From NCBI GenBank assembly GCA_005772955.1, contig SXID01000027.1:1-64000 (forward strand): a stretch of DNA of 64,000 nucleotides. The letters run 5' to 3'. The notes under the pieces were generated by a model that was given only the letters and a program-made list of their open reading frames with translations, searched no databases and had not been told where the DNA came from. This document shows, in pieces, positions 7,258 to 16,165 of the stretch. Source of the stretch: Planctomycetia bacterium. Lineage in GTDB: Bacteria; Planctomycetota; Planctomycetia; Gemmatales; Gemmataceae. Every line of letters starts with the position of its first letter. The first letter of the stretch is position 1. A program made the position numbers and the translations under genes.

Positions 7258-9381
7258 ATGGCGAACGAACTAACACCTGCACCCGGCTCGATCCTCTTGC
7301 GGAGCGAACTGCTCCTCTCGGTGGCTCTTCTCGGTCTGCTCGTGATCTTCCTGGTTCCGCTCCCGACGTGGGCGCTGGACCTGTTACTCGCCTTCAACCT
7401 CAGCGCGACCATCCTGCTGTTGTTGGTCACGCTCACGGTAAAGCAGCCGCTGGAATTCTCGACGTTCCCGTCGCTGCTTTTGCTCCTAACACTGTTTCGG
7501 CTCGCCCTGAACGTGGCGACAACCCGGCTTATCCTGCTGAACGCAGACGCCGGGAATATTGTCGAAGCATTCGGCAAGTTCGTGGTCGGTGGCAGCCTGA
7601 TCGTCGGCCTCGTGATCTTCCTGATTCTGATCGTGATTCAGTTCGTGGTGATCACGAAGGGTGCCGGACGCGTGTCGGAGGTCGCGGCGAGGTTCACGCT
7701 CGACTCGATGCCAGGCAAGCAGATGGCGATCGACGCCGAAATGAACGCGGGGATGATCGACGAGGTCGAAGCGAAAAAGCGCCGAACGCTGTTGATGCGC
7801 GAGAGCGAGTTCTACGGCACGATGGACGGTGCCAGCCGGTTTGTTCGCGGTGACGCGGTCGCGGCGATCATTATCACGGCTGTGAACTTGGTGGGCGGGT
7901 TCATCATCGGCTTGACGAAGGGCATGCCGTTGGAGCAGGCGATCCGAACGTACTCGATCCTCACGATTGGCGACGGGTTGGTGACGCAGATTCCGGCTCT
8001 GATCACGGCGACCGCGTCGGCCATGCTGGTGACGAAGGCCACATCGGGAAGCAGTCTGGGACAGGAATTGGGAGTCCAGTTCCAGACCGCCGCGGGTCCG
8101 TTCCGGCTCGGGTCGCTCATCCTGCTGGGGCTTGCCCTGATTCCCGGAATGCCGACGCTGCCGTTCCTCGCGCTGAGCGCCGGGATGTTCGTGCTGGCGC
8201 GGCGAATGGCTCGGACGCCCGAAACGCCGGCCGTTCCAGCGCCAGGAACCGCGGGTGCACCAGCCGGCGCACCCGCAAAGGCACCGGTCGAGGGTTATCT
8301 CGATGACTTCCTGCAGACGGACCGGATTAGCCTTGAGATCGGTGCGGCTCTTATTCCCCTGGTGTCCGCGAGACGCGGGCCAGGGTTACTCGACCGGATC
8401 GGCGGGTTGCGGCGTGATCTTGCGAAACAAAGTGGCTTGTGGGTTCCGGCCGTGCGTGTACGCGACAACATCTCGCTCGACCCGCCGACGTACCGCGTCC
8501 TGCTCGGTGGGCGCGAGGTGGCTCGCGGCGAAGTGCGGCCAGACCTGTGGCTCGCGATCGACCCAGGCGGCGCAAGCCGCATCCAGCTCAACGGCGAAGT
8601 CGCACGTGAGCCAGCCTTTGGACTGCCCGCGAAGTGGATCACCGAGGCCGACCGCAACCGCGCCGAGGCCGCCGGGTTCACGGTGGTGGACTCGCCGAAC
8701 GTGATCATCACACACCTCGGCGAAGTAGTCCGCCGGCACGCTGGCGAACTGCTCGGCCGCGACGACCTGAAATCAATGGTGGACCGCGTCCGCGAGACGA
8801 CGCCCGCCGTGGTCGATGACCTGATCCCGAATGTGATGAGTATGGGAACGCTTCACCGCGTCCTCATCCTGCTGCTCGACGAGCGCGTGCCAATCTCAAA
8901 CTTGCCACGCATTCTGGAGAGCCTCGCGGCGCACGCTCCAAGCGTGAAAGACCCGAGCGAGTTGGCTGAGAGGGTGCGAACAGACCTGGGCCGTTCGGTC
9001 GTGGACCGGTTCCGCGATCCGACCGGGCGCATCCGGGCACTCGTGCTCGACCCGCGCCTCGAACTCGAACTGCGGCGTGCGATCCAGGGGCACCAATTGC
9101 TCCTCGACCCAACTCGACTGGAGCAACTGACACTGCGAGTGGCGGCCGAGTTGCGGAAGGCGAGCGCCCGGGGCTACGAGGTCACACTGTTGTGCGACGC
9201 AAGCCTTCGACGGGCAGTGAGGCACTCACTCGCTCGCGCCTTGCACGACCTGAGTGTGGTCTCGTACCAGGAAATACCTACCGACCTGTTGATGGAGCCG
9301 ATGGCGGTGATCCGCCTGGAGGAGTTGACCGGCGAGGGTTCATCCGCCGTCGCCACGATGTTCGAGCCCCCGCGAACCTGA
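7258..9381 (+). CDS. flhA: FlhA, flagellar export gate and docking protein
   Basis: FlhA forms the nonameric export ring that uses the proton motive force and docks substrate-chaperone complexes. The 707-residue length is typical. The N-terminal membrane half has LEFSTFPSLLLLLTLFRLALN, VVITKGAGRVSEVAARF and DSMPGKQMAIDAEMNAG, all strong family signatures. The cytoplasmic half follows an alanine/proline-rich linker at about residues 320-345. The ribosome site (GGACTCACG) is modest, and a GAAA hairpin lies just upstream. Confidence 0.97.
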   Translation: MANELTPAPGSILLRSELLLSVALLGLLVIFLVPLPTWALDLLLAFNLSATILLLLVTLTVKQPLEFSTFPSLLLLLTLFRLALNVATTRLILLNADAGNIVEAFGKFVVGGSLIVGLVIFLILIVIQFVVITKGAGRVSEVAARFTLDSMPGKQMAIDAEMNAGMIDEVEAKKRRTLLMRESEFYGTMDGASRFVRGDAVAAIIITAVNLVGGFIIGLTKGMPLEQAIRTYSILTIGDGLVTQIPALITATASAMLVTKATSGSSLGQELGVQFQTAAGPFRLGSLILLGLALIPGMPTLPFLALSAGMFVLARRMARTPETPAVPAPGTAGAPAGAPAKAPVEGYLDDFLQTDRISLEIGAALIPLVSARRGPGLLDRIGGLRRDLAKQSGLWVPAVRVRDNISLDPPTYRVLLGGREVARGEVRPDLWLAIDPGGASRIQLNGEVAREPAFGLPAKWITEADRNRAEAAGFTVVDSPNVIITHLGEVVRRHAGELLGRDDLKSMVDRVRETTPAVVDDLIPNVMSMGTLHRVLILLLDERVPISNLPRILESLAAHAPSVKDPSELAERVRTDLGRSVVDRFRDPTGRIRALVLDPRLELELRRAIQGHQLLLDPTRLEQLTLRVAAELRKASARGYEVTLLCDASLRRAVRHSLARALHDLSVVSYQEIPTDLLMEPMAVIRLEELTGEGSSAVATMFEPPRT

Positions 9382-9493
9382 CCTCGAATTCTGTGAACAG
9401 TCTGTCAGGCCGTACTGCCGCTGGTGTCGATCCGAAGCCACAGACCCCGGCTGCAGAAGAATACTCCCCTTGTTCGCCAGAGTTTAACACAAC

Positions 9494-10234
9494 ATGAGCG
9501 ACATCATTCCAAGCAGTCAAATCCACGCGTACCAGCGACAAGCCGACCAGCAGCGGCGCGACGAATTGATCGTGTCACACCTGCCCCTTGTGAAGCACGT
9601 GCTCGGCCGAATCATCGGCGACACCCCGCCCGGTGTGGACGTGGAGAATCTGGAATCGGCCGGTGTTCTCGGTCTCGTCGAAGCAGCGTCGAAATTCGAC
9701 CCGGCTCGCAACGCGCAGTTCAAGACGTTCGCGTACCTTCGCATTCGCGGCGCGATCGTCGATGAGATGCGGCGAAACAGTCCGCTTCCCCAACATGTTC
9801 ACGCCAAACTCACGGCTGTTCGACGTGCGATTCGCGAACTGCCGCACCCGACCACAGTCGAAGCGATCGCCGCGGTAACCGGGTTGACCGAGGACGAGGT
9901 CACCGACACGCTTGCGGCGGAACGCGTCACCAAAACGATGTCATGGGAGCAGACTGCGGAGGCGAACGGCATGGAACCGACCGGCGTGACCGAGGAACCG
10001 TCGGCCGAGTTGGAGCGATGGGAAGAGCTACAACAGCTCACCGACGCGATTGAGACGCTCGACCCGAAGGAGCGGATTGCAGTCACGCTGTACTACCGTG
10101 AAGACATGCGGTTGAAGGAAATCGCCGAGGTACTGAAGCTGTCCGTGTCGCGCGTGTCGCGATTGTTGAGCAAGGCGACCTTTGAGTTGGGCGAACGGCT
10201 GAAGGCGCTCCGCAATGGGGCACTCGTGTCGTAG
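9494..10234 (+). CDS. fliA: FliA, sigma-28 factor of the flagellar regulon
   Basis: This is a 246-residue FliA/WhiG-type sigma factor directing RNA polymerase to late flagellar promoters. Region 2 is visible in VDVENLESAGVLGLVEAA through FKTFAYLRIRGAIVDEMRR. Region 4 is in MRLKEIAEVLKLSVSRVSRL with its helix-turn-helix. It is the last gene of the plus-strand export cluster. Its likely targets in the window are the motA, fliC and flgM promoters described below, and its likely antagonist is the FlgM-like protein at 34839-35138. Confidence 0.92.
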   Translation: MSDIIPSSQIHAYQRQADQQRRDELIVSHLPLVKHVLGRIIGDTPPGVDVENLESAGVLGLVEAASKFDPARNAQFKTFAYLRIRGAIVDEMRRNSPLPQHVHAKLTAVRRAIRELPHPTTVEAIAAVTGLTEDEVTDTLAAERVTKTMSWEQTAEANGMEPTGVTEEPSAELERWEELQQLTDAIETLDPKERIAVTLYYREDMRLKEIAEVLKLSVSRVSRLLSKATFELGERLKALRNGALVS

Positions 10235-10278
10235 GAGGCTTCTCCGCTTGCGGCTTCGCGAATCGCTGCGTTTTCTTT

Positions 10279-10316
10279 GGTGTTGTGACAGGCCTTCTTG
10301 TCTGTGTCTCAACACC
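10279..10316 (+). terminator. Hairpin downstream of fliA, possible terminator
   Basis: GGTGTTG (10279-10285) pairs with CAACACC (10310-10316), with an inner GACAG/CTGTG partial stem. It lies about 45 bases after the fliA stop and before the convergent HEAT gene. No clear T-run follows, so termination is uncertain. The inner part resembles the hairpin at 56390-56413. Confidence 0.35.
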
Positions 10317-10347
10317 ATATGCAACACCATCAGAACAAGTGATCGGC

Positions 10348-11139
10348 TCAGGGCGTGACCGAAACACGAGCCAGAGCGTCGACAACTGCCCTGCGCACGT
10401 CGGGGTCTGGGTCCGTTCGCAGCAACTCGATGTCGGCCGCGACGCCCACTGCCCCCGGCCCAATTCGGCCGAGCGCGCGAACCGCGAGCAAGCGGTAGTT
10501 CGCGTCCGGGTCTCTCAGATCTACCGCGATCGCGCGCACGAACACCTCCGTCGGCTTCGCACCGGGTTGCACCGCTCGTAGCGCGCCGATCGCGCTGCGG
10601 CGCACGTCCCCGTCCGCATCCGTGAGTATCGCCACGAGTCCAGGAACCGCCGATCTCGCCGCTGGCCCGAGATCGGCGAGCGCCTTCGTCGCGCGCAACC
10701 GCGTACTCGCGTCGCGGCTCGTCAACTGCCGGATCAGCAACTCGACATCCTGCGCGTCCGAGGCGAGCAGGATTGACTCGCGTGCCCTCTTCAGCGCCAG
10801 GTCGATGTCGATGCTCCTGCCTGCGGCCTTCGTCAGCGCGGGTATCGCCGGTTTTGCGGCGCCGCCGATCTGCCCGAGCGCTTCGACGATGGCTTCCTGA
10901 AGCGGTTCCTGCTCCGTGTTGCGAAGGCGTTCGAGCACCGCGACCAGATCGCCAACCGCGGTCCCCGCGACAGGGCCCAGTTTGCCGATCGTGTTCGCGG
11001 CTTCAACGCGCGCCCACAACGTCTGACGCGGGTCGCGCACGATCCCGCCGAGCTTTTTCGCGAGCGCGTCCTCGGTCTCGTCCGCACGCGCTGCGAGCGG
11101 AAGCGAAAAGAGCCCGACCAGAACCAGTCCACAGCGCAT
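10348..11139 (-). CDS. Secreted HEAT-repeat protein
   Basis: From the ATG at 11139 the 263-residue protein opens with a signal peptide (MRCGLVLVGLFSLPLAARA) and is then built of about six HEAT-like helical repeats. Examples are RVEAANTIGKLGP, RLRATKALADLGPAARSAVP, VRRSAIGALRAVQPGA and YRLLAVRALGRIGPGAVG. Such repeats make protein-binding solenoids. The frame is open upstream to 11232, but only this start gives a leader peptide. It is divergent from motA and convergent with fliA. A flagellar role is suggested only by position. Confidence 0.75.
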   Translation of the reverse strand: MRCGLVLVGLFSLPLAARADETEDALAKKLGGIVRDPRQTLWARVEAANTIGKLGPVAGTAVGDLVAVLERLRNTEQEPLQEAIVEALGQIGGAAKPAIPALTKAAGRSIDIDLALKRARESILLASDAQDVELLIRQLTSRDASTRLRATKALADLGPAARSAVPGLVAILTDADGDVRRSAIGALRAVQPGAKPTEVFVRAIAVDLRDPDANYRLLAVRALGRIGPGAVGVAADIELLRTDPDPDVRRAVVDALARVSVTP

Positions 11140-11277
11140 GACGGAACCCCGGTGGAGCGGAACAAAGAGACCATCGGCGTTGGAATCGACGCGACTTCGG
11201 CCCCGCGCCTCGTCCGCCCCACTCAAGCGCAAGCGTCACTACTTTTCCAGGTACAATCGGCTTTTTCCTCGCGGAGG

Positions 11278-11303
11278 CAAAAAACCCCCACGGCATTCGA
11301 TAG
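11278..11303 (+). promoter_or_regulatory. Sigma-28-type promoter of motA-motB
   Basis: CAAA at 11278-11281 is followed by exactly 14 bases and TTCGATAG at 11296-11303, about 47 bases before the motA start. The same CAAA-14-TTCGATA layout stands upstream of fliC and flgM. It resembles the FliA consensus (TAAA, 15 bases, GCCGATAA). Confidence 0.68.
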
Positions 11304-11349
11304 TGGTTGCACTCGGTTCGTGAACTTCCCCACAACGGATGGTGATCCA

Positions 11350-12195
11350 GTGGTCGTCATTGTTGGCGCGCTGATCGTTCTCGTCTCCGTCCTCGTTGGG
11401 TTCTCGATGGCGGGTGGGCAGATCGGTGCCCTGATTCACCTCTCCGAGTTCGTCACAATCGGCGGGGCCACCCTCGGCGCACTGATCCTGATGTCGCCCA
11501 CGAAAGTGATAAAAGACCTGCTCCGGGGGATCATCCAGACAATAAAAGGATCGTCATTTGGGAAAGCCGCGTGTGTCGATCTGTTCAAGCTCCAGTACGC
11601 TCTCGCGCGACTGGTGCGCCAGGAGGGTTTGCTCGCGCTCGATACACACATCATGAACCCCGAAAGCAGCCCGCTGTTGAAGGAACACCCCAAGGTGAGC
11701 GGGAACCACCATGCCCGCGACTTCCTCTGCGACTCGCTCGCCATGATCCTCGATGGCACTGTGGAAAGCGAACAATTGGGAGAATGGCTCGAAGAAGAAA
11801 TCGCGGTGGTCGAACGGGAACACCACGCGGCCTCCGACGCGCTCGCGAAGACAGCGGACGCGTTGCCTGGGTTCGGGATCGTGGCCGCCGTGCTTGGGAT
11901 CGTCGTGACAATGCAGTCCATTGGTGGCCCCGTGGACGAGATCGGCTACAAGGTTGGTGCGGCACTGGTCGGCACGTTTCTCGGGATCCTCGCGGCATAC
12001 GGCTTCGTTGCCCCGCTCGCGGCGCGAATGCAATCCCTGGGAGACCAGGAGATTCTGTTCTTCCGCGCGATGGCCGCCGGGGTCATCGCGATGAACGACG
12101 GGGCCAGCCCGAAAGATGTGGTGACCCGCGCCCGCCGGATCATCGCGACCGACTGCCGGCCCACCCAGGCGGAACTCAAGAACATGTTCACGTAA
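11350..12195 (+). CDS. motA: MotA, flagellar stator ion-channel protein
   Basis: MotA surrounds MotB to form the ion-driven stator. Starting at the GTG at 11350 the product is 281 residues, with two N-terminal membrane helices (MVVIVGALIVLVSVLVG; GGATLGALILMS), a large cytoplasmic loop and two C-terminal helices including GFGIVAAVLGIVVTMQSIG and VGAALVGTFLGILAAYGFV. The frame extends upstream to 11152, but that part is non-coding-like and overlaps the promoter. motB follows 102 bases later. Confidence 0.9.
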   Translation: MVVIVGALIVLVSVLVGFSMAGGQIGALIHLSEFVTIGGATLGALILMSPTKVIKDLLRGIIQTIKGSSFGKAACVDLFKLQYALARLVRQEGLLALDTHIMNPESSPLLKEHPKVSGNHHARDFLCDSLAMILDGTVESEQLGEWLEEEIAVVEREHHAASDALAKTADALPGFGIVAAVLGIVVTMQSIGGPVDEIGYKVGAALVGTFLGILAAYGFVAPLAARMQSLGDQEILFFRAMAAGVIAMNDGASPKDVVTRARRIIATDCRPTQAELKNMFT

Positions 12196-12297
12196 CGGAG
12201 CAAATTCGAAAGGAAGACCTTCCGGTGCCCGCCTCGGCTCGCGCTGCTTTCGAATTTCGTGCTTCGAATTTCGAATTGGCTCCGAAGGAGATACCTC

Positions 12298-12852
12298 ATG
12301 GCTAAAGGCGGCGGCGGATCGTGGAAAGTCGCCTACGCGGACTTCGTGACCGCGATGATGGCGTTCTTCCTCGTCATGTGGATCGGTGCGCAAGACGTGA
12401 AGGTTCGCCAATCGGTAGCGAACTACTTCGTCGATCCGAACGGGGTGAGCAAAAAGCCCGCGAACGCGGGCGCAGTGTTGGACTCGCCCGTGTCCGGTCC
12501 CGCACCGGAGAACGTGAAGGTAGACGGTGGCCCCGGCACCCGACAGCCGGGCGGCGACACCCCGAGTCCGAGTACCTCCGCCGTCATCAACTACATCAAG
12601 GGCGATCCCAAGCGGTTCCAGTATTGGAAGGCGGAAGCACAGCGGTGCCGCGAAACCGCGAACGTACAGAAGGCGATCAACCAGACACGATCCCCCGACG
12701 AGATGGCGGCCGCGCAACTGACCACCCTCATCGCAGCGGAAGTCACCGGCGGCATCCCAAAAAACACGCCGGACGTGTACAAGGATCTGTTGTTCGGGTC
12801 GTTCAAAGAGATAAACTGGAATCAGGTCGCCCGGATGCTGCTCTTCGAGTGA
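12298..12852 (+). CDS. motB: MotB-like stator protein lacking the OmpA domain
   Basis: The first 40 residues are classic MotB: GSWKVAYADFVTAMMAFFLVMW, with the ion-binding aspartate at residue 15, then a plug-like QSVANYFVDP. The 184-residue protein is far shorter than usual MotB (about 250-310). I find no OmpA-like peptidoglycan-binding domain after the proline-rich linker, only a helical tail ending WNQVARMLLFE. A good GGAG ribosome site precedes the ATG at 12298. It pairs with motA upstream. Confidence 0.88.
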   Translation: MAKGGGGSWKVAYADFVTAMMAFFLVMWIGAQDVKVRQSVANYFVDPNGVSKKPANAGAVLDSPVSGPAPENVKVDGGPGTRQPGGDTPSPSTSAVINYIKGDPKRFQYWKAEAQRCRETANVQKAINQTRSPDEMAAAQLTTLIAAEVTGGIPKNTPDVYKDLLFGSFKEINWNQVARMLLFE

Positions 12853-12927
12853 CAGCGAACGAACTTGTTCTCGCGAACCCCTCATGGTATAGCCGCCCGA
12901 AACAACGACTTCGAAGAGGGCAGGCCC

Positions 12928-13548
12928 ATGCAATTCACGATGTACCGTAGCCTGGTGGCTGGAGCAATCCTGATCCCGTGCGTGGCCGCCGGGGTTCTCG
13001 CGCAGCCACCCGCATCACTGTCCACGACGGACAAACTGAAAACCGACACTGCGGCACTCGCCGCGGAACGGGCCGCGGCCGAATCGACCAGTGCGGAGCG
13101 GGCCAAACTCCAGGCCGACCTCCGCCGACTGCTCGACCGGATCGACAAGGCGCCCGTTGGCCCAGCACCGGGACCAATGATCCCGCCCACCAGCCCGACG
13201 CCCAAGACAAAGGACGACGGAACCGTGGGCGCGTCGGTCGATCAGCTCCGTGCGGCGACAAATTTGGCGCAGGACAACCAGATCGAATCCGCCTTGAAGG
13301 CGTTCCAGCTCATTGATCCGGCAAGACTCGCTCCAGCAGACCGGGCGTTCGCGCGGTTCATGACGGCCTCCTGCCTTCGGCGGTTAGGGCGAATGACCGA
13401 AGCTCTCCCGATTTACCGAGAGGTCGGCGACGGCGGAGAGGAGCCTTTTATTGCGTCATCTGCAGTTTCACAGGTTGCCCTGATAAGAACCAGTGAGGAA
13501 CTTCAGGCCCAACTCACACAACTTCGCGCCCGGACGAAATCGCGATGA
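12928..13548 (+). CDS. Secreted coiled-coil/TPR-like protein in the flagellar cluster
   Basis: The 206-residue protein starts at the ATG at 12928 (GAGGGC upstream) with a signal-like segment ending AAGVLAQ. A coiled coil rich in Ala/Glu/Arg follows (about residues 30-75), then a proline linker and a C-terminal TPR-like part (ALKAFQLIDPARLAPADRAFARFMTAS; RMTEALPIYREVGDG). The layout is reminiscent of the CpoB-like periplasmic proteins, but I cannot assign it. It lies between motB and fliK, so an envelope role in the stator or hook is a guess. Confidence 0.6.
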   Translation: MQFTMYRSLVAGAILIPCVAAGVLAQPPASLSTTDKLKTDTAALAAERAAAESTSAERAKLQADLRRLLDRIDKAPVGPAPGPMIPPTSPTPKTKDDGTVGASVDQLRAATNLAQDNQIESALKAFQLIDPARLAPADRAFARFMTASCLRRLGRMTEALPIYREVGDGGEEPFIASSAVSQVALIRTSEELQAQLTQLRARTKSR

Positions 13549-13606
13549 TCGTTGGCGTGTTGCCATCACATTTTCAGTTTCTCCAACACATTTCCCCTCG
13601 GCTCAC

Positions 13607-13942
13607 GTGCTACATGACCTGCGAGCAACGGTAACAACCGCGAATGAACTGGTAGTCGCGATTGGCGACCAGTTCAAACACGGTGAGGCAGACCCCGAGC
13701 AAACTGCTCGCCTCGCCGTCCTTGTCGCAACGCTTGAACTACAGGTCGCGAAGGTCGAAACTCTTCCCAGTGACCTGCGCGCCGAGATTGCAGGGTTGCT
13801 CACGAAAGTTCAAACGGCGACAATGATAGGTGGTGGCTGGCTCGAAGCGGTTGCTGCCGACCCCGAACTTGCCAACCTTCACATGCGGACTCGCGTGAGG
13901 AAGGTGTACGGTGCCACCACGCAGGACGATTCATCCCCTTAA
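13607..13942 (+). CDS. Small helical protein before fliK, possible flagellar chaperone
   Basis: From the GTG at 13607 this is 111 residues of mostly helix (LRATVTTANELVVAIGDQF, LAVLVATLELQVAKVETLP) ending RTRVRKVYG. The frame is open from 13493, but the earlier part overlaps the previous gene and looks non-coding. Its size, helicity and position are like FlgN/FliT-type export chaperones. A clear flgN is present elsewhere (24735-25259), so this assignment is only a possibility. No good ribosome site is visible, so the start is uncertain. Confidence 0.5.
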   Translation: MLHDLRATVTTANELVVAIGDQFKHGEADPEQTARLAVLVATLELQVAKVETLPSDLRAEIAGLLTKVQTATMIGGGWLEAVAADPELANLHMRTRVRKVYGATTQDDSSP

Positions 13943-13957
13943 ACCGGACAGAATCTG

Positions 13958-15724
13958 ATGCCGATCTCAATCGCCGATCTGATTCCCACCTCTCCTGCCG
14001 TACCGACAGCGACTACCGCCACGACTCGACAAACCTCGCGCACGGGTTCCTCAGAACCGTTCCAAGCCGTTCTCTCGGGAGCAACCGCGGAGACACGTTC
14101 GGCGGTCGCAGCGGAGGAGGCGAGCAAAGTCGAAGCGGCCAAGACTTTCGCGCAAGCCGAAGTGACCGACGATGAGGCGGACGAGGCTCTCGCAGCGGAA
14201 TTCGCCGGGGTTCTGGTCGCCGCTCAGTTCGGCGTGCCAAATCCCATGCCACTCAATTTCGCGGAAGCGGGTGTAGCGGCCGGGCAATTGACGCCCGAAG
14301 CACTGAACGGAGTATCGCCCGAACTCACGACGAACCCGACCGTCCCGCCGACACGCGCGAACCCCCTGTTCCGCCAGTTCGTTGCCGAAGCGGCCACACA
14401 AAACAACACTCCTCCAGGAACGACACCCGCCCCCACGACGCCTGTTGTGCCACAGAACGCCCTCCCGACTGTGCCGGAGGTGTTGCCCGCGACCACGAGC
14501 CTTCCTGGCGCCGTCGCGGCGGTGCAACCGGGCCAACTCCAAGTGGTCGTGCCGCAAACCCCGATCATCCCCGGCTTGATTCCTCCTTCGCCGACAACAG
14601 GAGCGACGGAAACTCCGACACCCATCGTGGCGCCTCAGGCACCCATCAGAGCGACCGCGGTTCCCGAGTCGCGTGTCGGCGATCGTCCAGGCACTGCGGG
14701 TGAGCAGCTCGCCGCGATCGCCTCGGCCGCGTCTACGTTGACCGTCGCGCGAAGCGTCACGCAGGCGGATTTCGCACGGGTGACACCCGCGGAGGCACCG
14801 ACACCAGCCGCACCGGTGCAGGCAACTGCGACGACCGCGGCACTCCCATCGACGCCGACCAACACGGTCGTTTCGACCGACCTTACCGCAGTGCCGAATG
14901 CAACTCTGGCCGCTTCCGCACCCGTGGCGAACGTCGTCCCCACGATGAGCAGCACGCCTGTCACGAACACTGCACCCACCAACGTACCGACACCGAACGC
15001 ACTAACGCCAACCGTACCAATCTCGAACATCGAGTCTCCACTCACGACACCCGTGTCCACGCTCACCCCGAGAGCAGTGCCGAATGCCTCGCCCGCGCCT
15101 GTATCCGCGCCGACCGCGTTCGTGCCGGTACCTCCCAACGCCATCGCGACGACCACAGCACCCGCTTTGACTCGACCCGCCGAAGTTGTCGAACCGAAAT
15201 CGCCGGATAACGACTTCGGCGACGCGGCCCGCACTTCGGGTTTTGGGAGCGGCGTACCGGCACCGTTCTCGCCGAACACAACCACCGCTCCCCGCGCGAC
15301 CTATACCGCACAACCACCCACCCCGGCGGTGCAGGTCGCGGACGGAATCATCACTCACGCTCACCTGGTCGAACGGGCAGGAACAACCGAGTTCCAACTC
15401 CGACTTGACCCGCCCGAACTCGGTCCAGTGCGAATCCGTCTCACCCAAAACGGCGACGGGATTAACGGACAAGTGATGGTGTCGGACGACGCGATTCGCC
15501 GAATGATTGAAAGCCAGTTGCCCGAACTGCGTCAGCGGCTCGAAGCAGCCGGGGTCGCGCTCCAGAGTTTCGACGTCTCAACGGACGCGAACACTGGTGG
15601 CGCCGGCCGCAACCCGTATCGTTCGGACGCGCCAACAGTCGACGTTACGGCCGCTACGACTGCCTCCACGCCGCGCGCACCCCCCGGCCGGCGCGGTCCC
15701 GGTGTGCTCGACGTGATGGCCTAA
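13958..15724 (+). CDS. fliK: FliK, hook-length control protein
   Basis: FliK is the exported ruler that triggers the FlhB specificity switch when the hook is complete. The 588-residue protein has a long low-complexity Ala/Pro/Thr-rich ruler region (to about residue 455). Its C-terminal Flg_hook domain contains TTEFQLRLDPPELGPVRIRL and RRMIESQLPELRQRLEAAG. It is followed after 30 bases by flgD and flgE, the hook genes it controls. Confidence 0.92.
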   Translation: MPISIADLIPTSPAVPTATTATTRQTSRTGSSEPFQAVLSGATAETRSAVAAEEASKVEAAKTFAQAEVTDDEADEALAAEFAGVLVAAQFGVPNPMPLNFAEAGVAAGQLTPEALNGVSPELTTNPTVPPTRANPLFRQFVAEAATQNNTPPGTTPAPTTPVVPQNALPTVPEVLPATTSLPGAVAAVQPGQLQVVVPQTPIIPGLIPPSPTTGATETPTPIVAPQAPIRATAVPESRVGDRPGTAGEQLAAIASAASTLTVARSVTQADFARVTPAEAPTPAAPVQATATTAALPSTPTNTVVSTDLTAVPNATLAASAPVANVVPTMSSTPVTNTAPTNVPTPNALTPTVPISNIESPLTTPVSTLTPRAVPNASPAPVSAPTAFVPVPPNAIATTTAPALTRPAEVVEPKSPDNDFGDAARTSGFGSGVPAPFSPNTTTAPRATYTAQPPTPAVQVADGIITHAHLVERAGTTEFQLRLDPPELGPVRIRLTQNGDGINGQVMVSDDAIRRMIESQLPELRQRLEAAGVALQSFDVSTDANTGGAGRNPYRSDAPTVDVTAATTASTPRAPPGRRGPGVLDVMA

Positions 15725-15754
15725 CCCCCGCCCGTTCCGTCAAGGAGATATCAC

Positions 15755-16120
15755 ATGGCAAGTACCGGAGCACTCACCGGCATCGGCCAGGACCAGTTCC
15801 TCCAACTGCTCATCGCGCAGTTGCAGAACCAGGATCCGCTCGAACCGGTTAACAACCAGGAATTCATCCAGCAACTCGCGACGCTGAACAGCGTGCAAGG
15901 GCTGCAAGACCTGAACGCGAGCTTCGGGCAGATGCTCAAACTCCAGCAGCTAACGCAGGGATCGGACATGATCGGTAAGACGATCGAGTACACCCTGACC
16001 GACGCGGCTGAGAGTAAGACCGGTACCGTCGAATCGGTCCAGACGCAGGATGGCAACTTCGTCCTCCTGGTCGGCACCGACCAAGTGTCTCTCGATCAAG
16101 TTCAATCCGTGATCGCGTAA
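15755..16120 (+). CDS. flgD: FlgD, hook-capping protein (short form)
   Basis: FlgD is the scaffold that caps the growing hook. The 121-residue protein carries the conserved N-terminal motif QFLQLLIAQLQNQDPLEPVN and EFIQQLATLNSVQGLQ, then MIGKTIEYTL. It stops after the first beta part, so it lacks the FlgD Ig-like domain of the longer enterobacterial protein. AAGGAG precedes the ATG. It lies between fliK and flgE. Confidence 0.92.
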   Translation: MASTGALTGIGQDQFLQLLIAQLQNQDPLEPVNNQEFIQQLATLNSVQGLQDLNASFGQMLKLQQLTQGSDMIGKTIEYTLTDAAESKTGTVESVQTQDGNFVLLVGTDQVSLDQVQSVIA

Positions 16121-16165
16121 CCCAACAGTTTTCTTCTCCAGACAACGCACCAGGAGTCTCTTTCC

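Noticed and set aside
11554-12933. A 459-codon open frame on the minus strand
   Set aside because: It is antisense to motA and motB, with no family signature.
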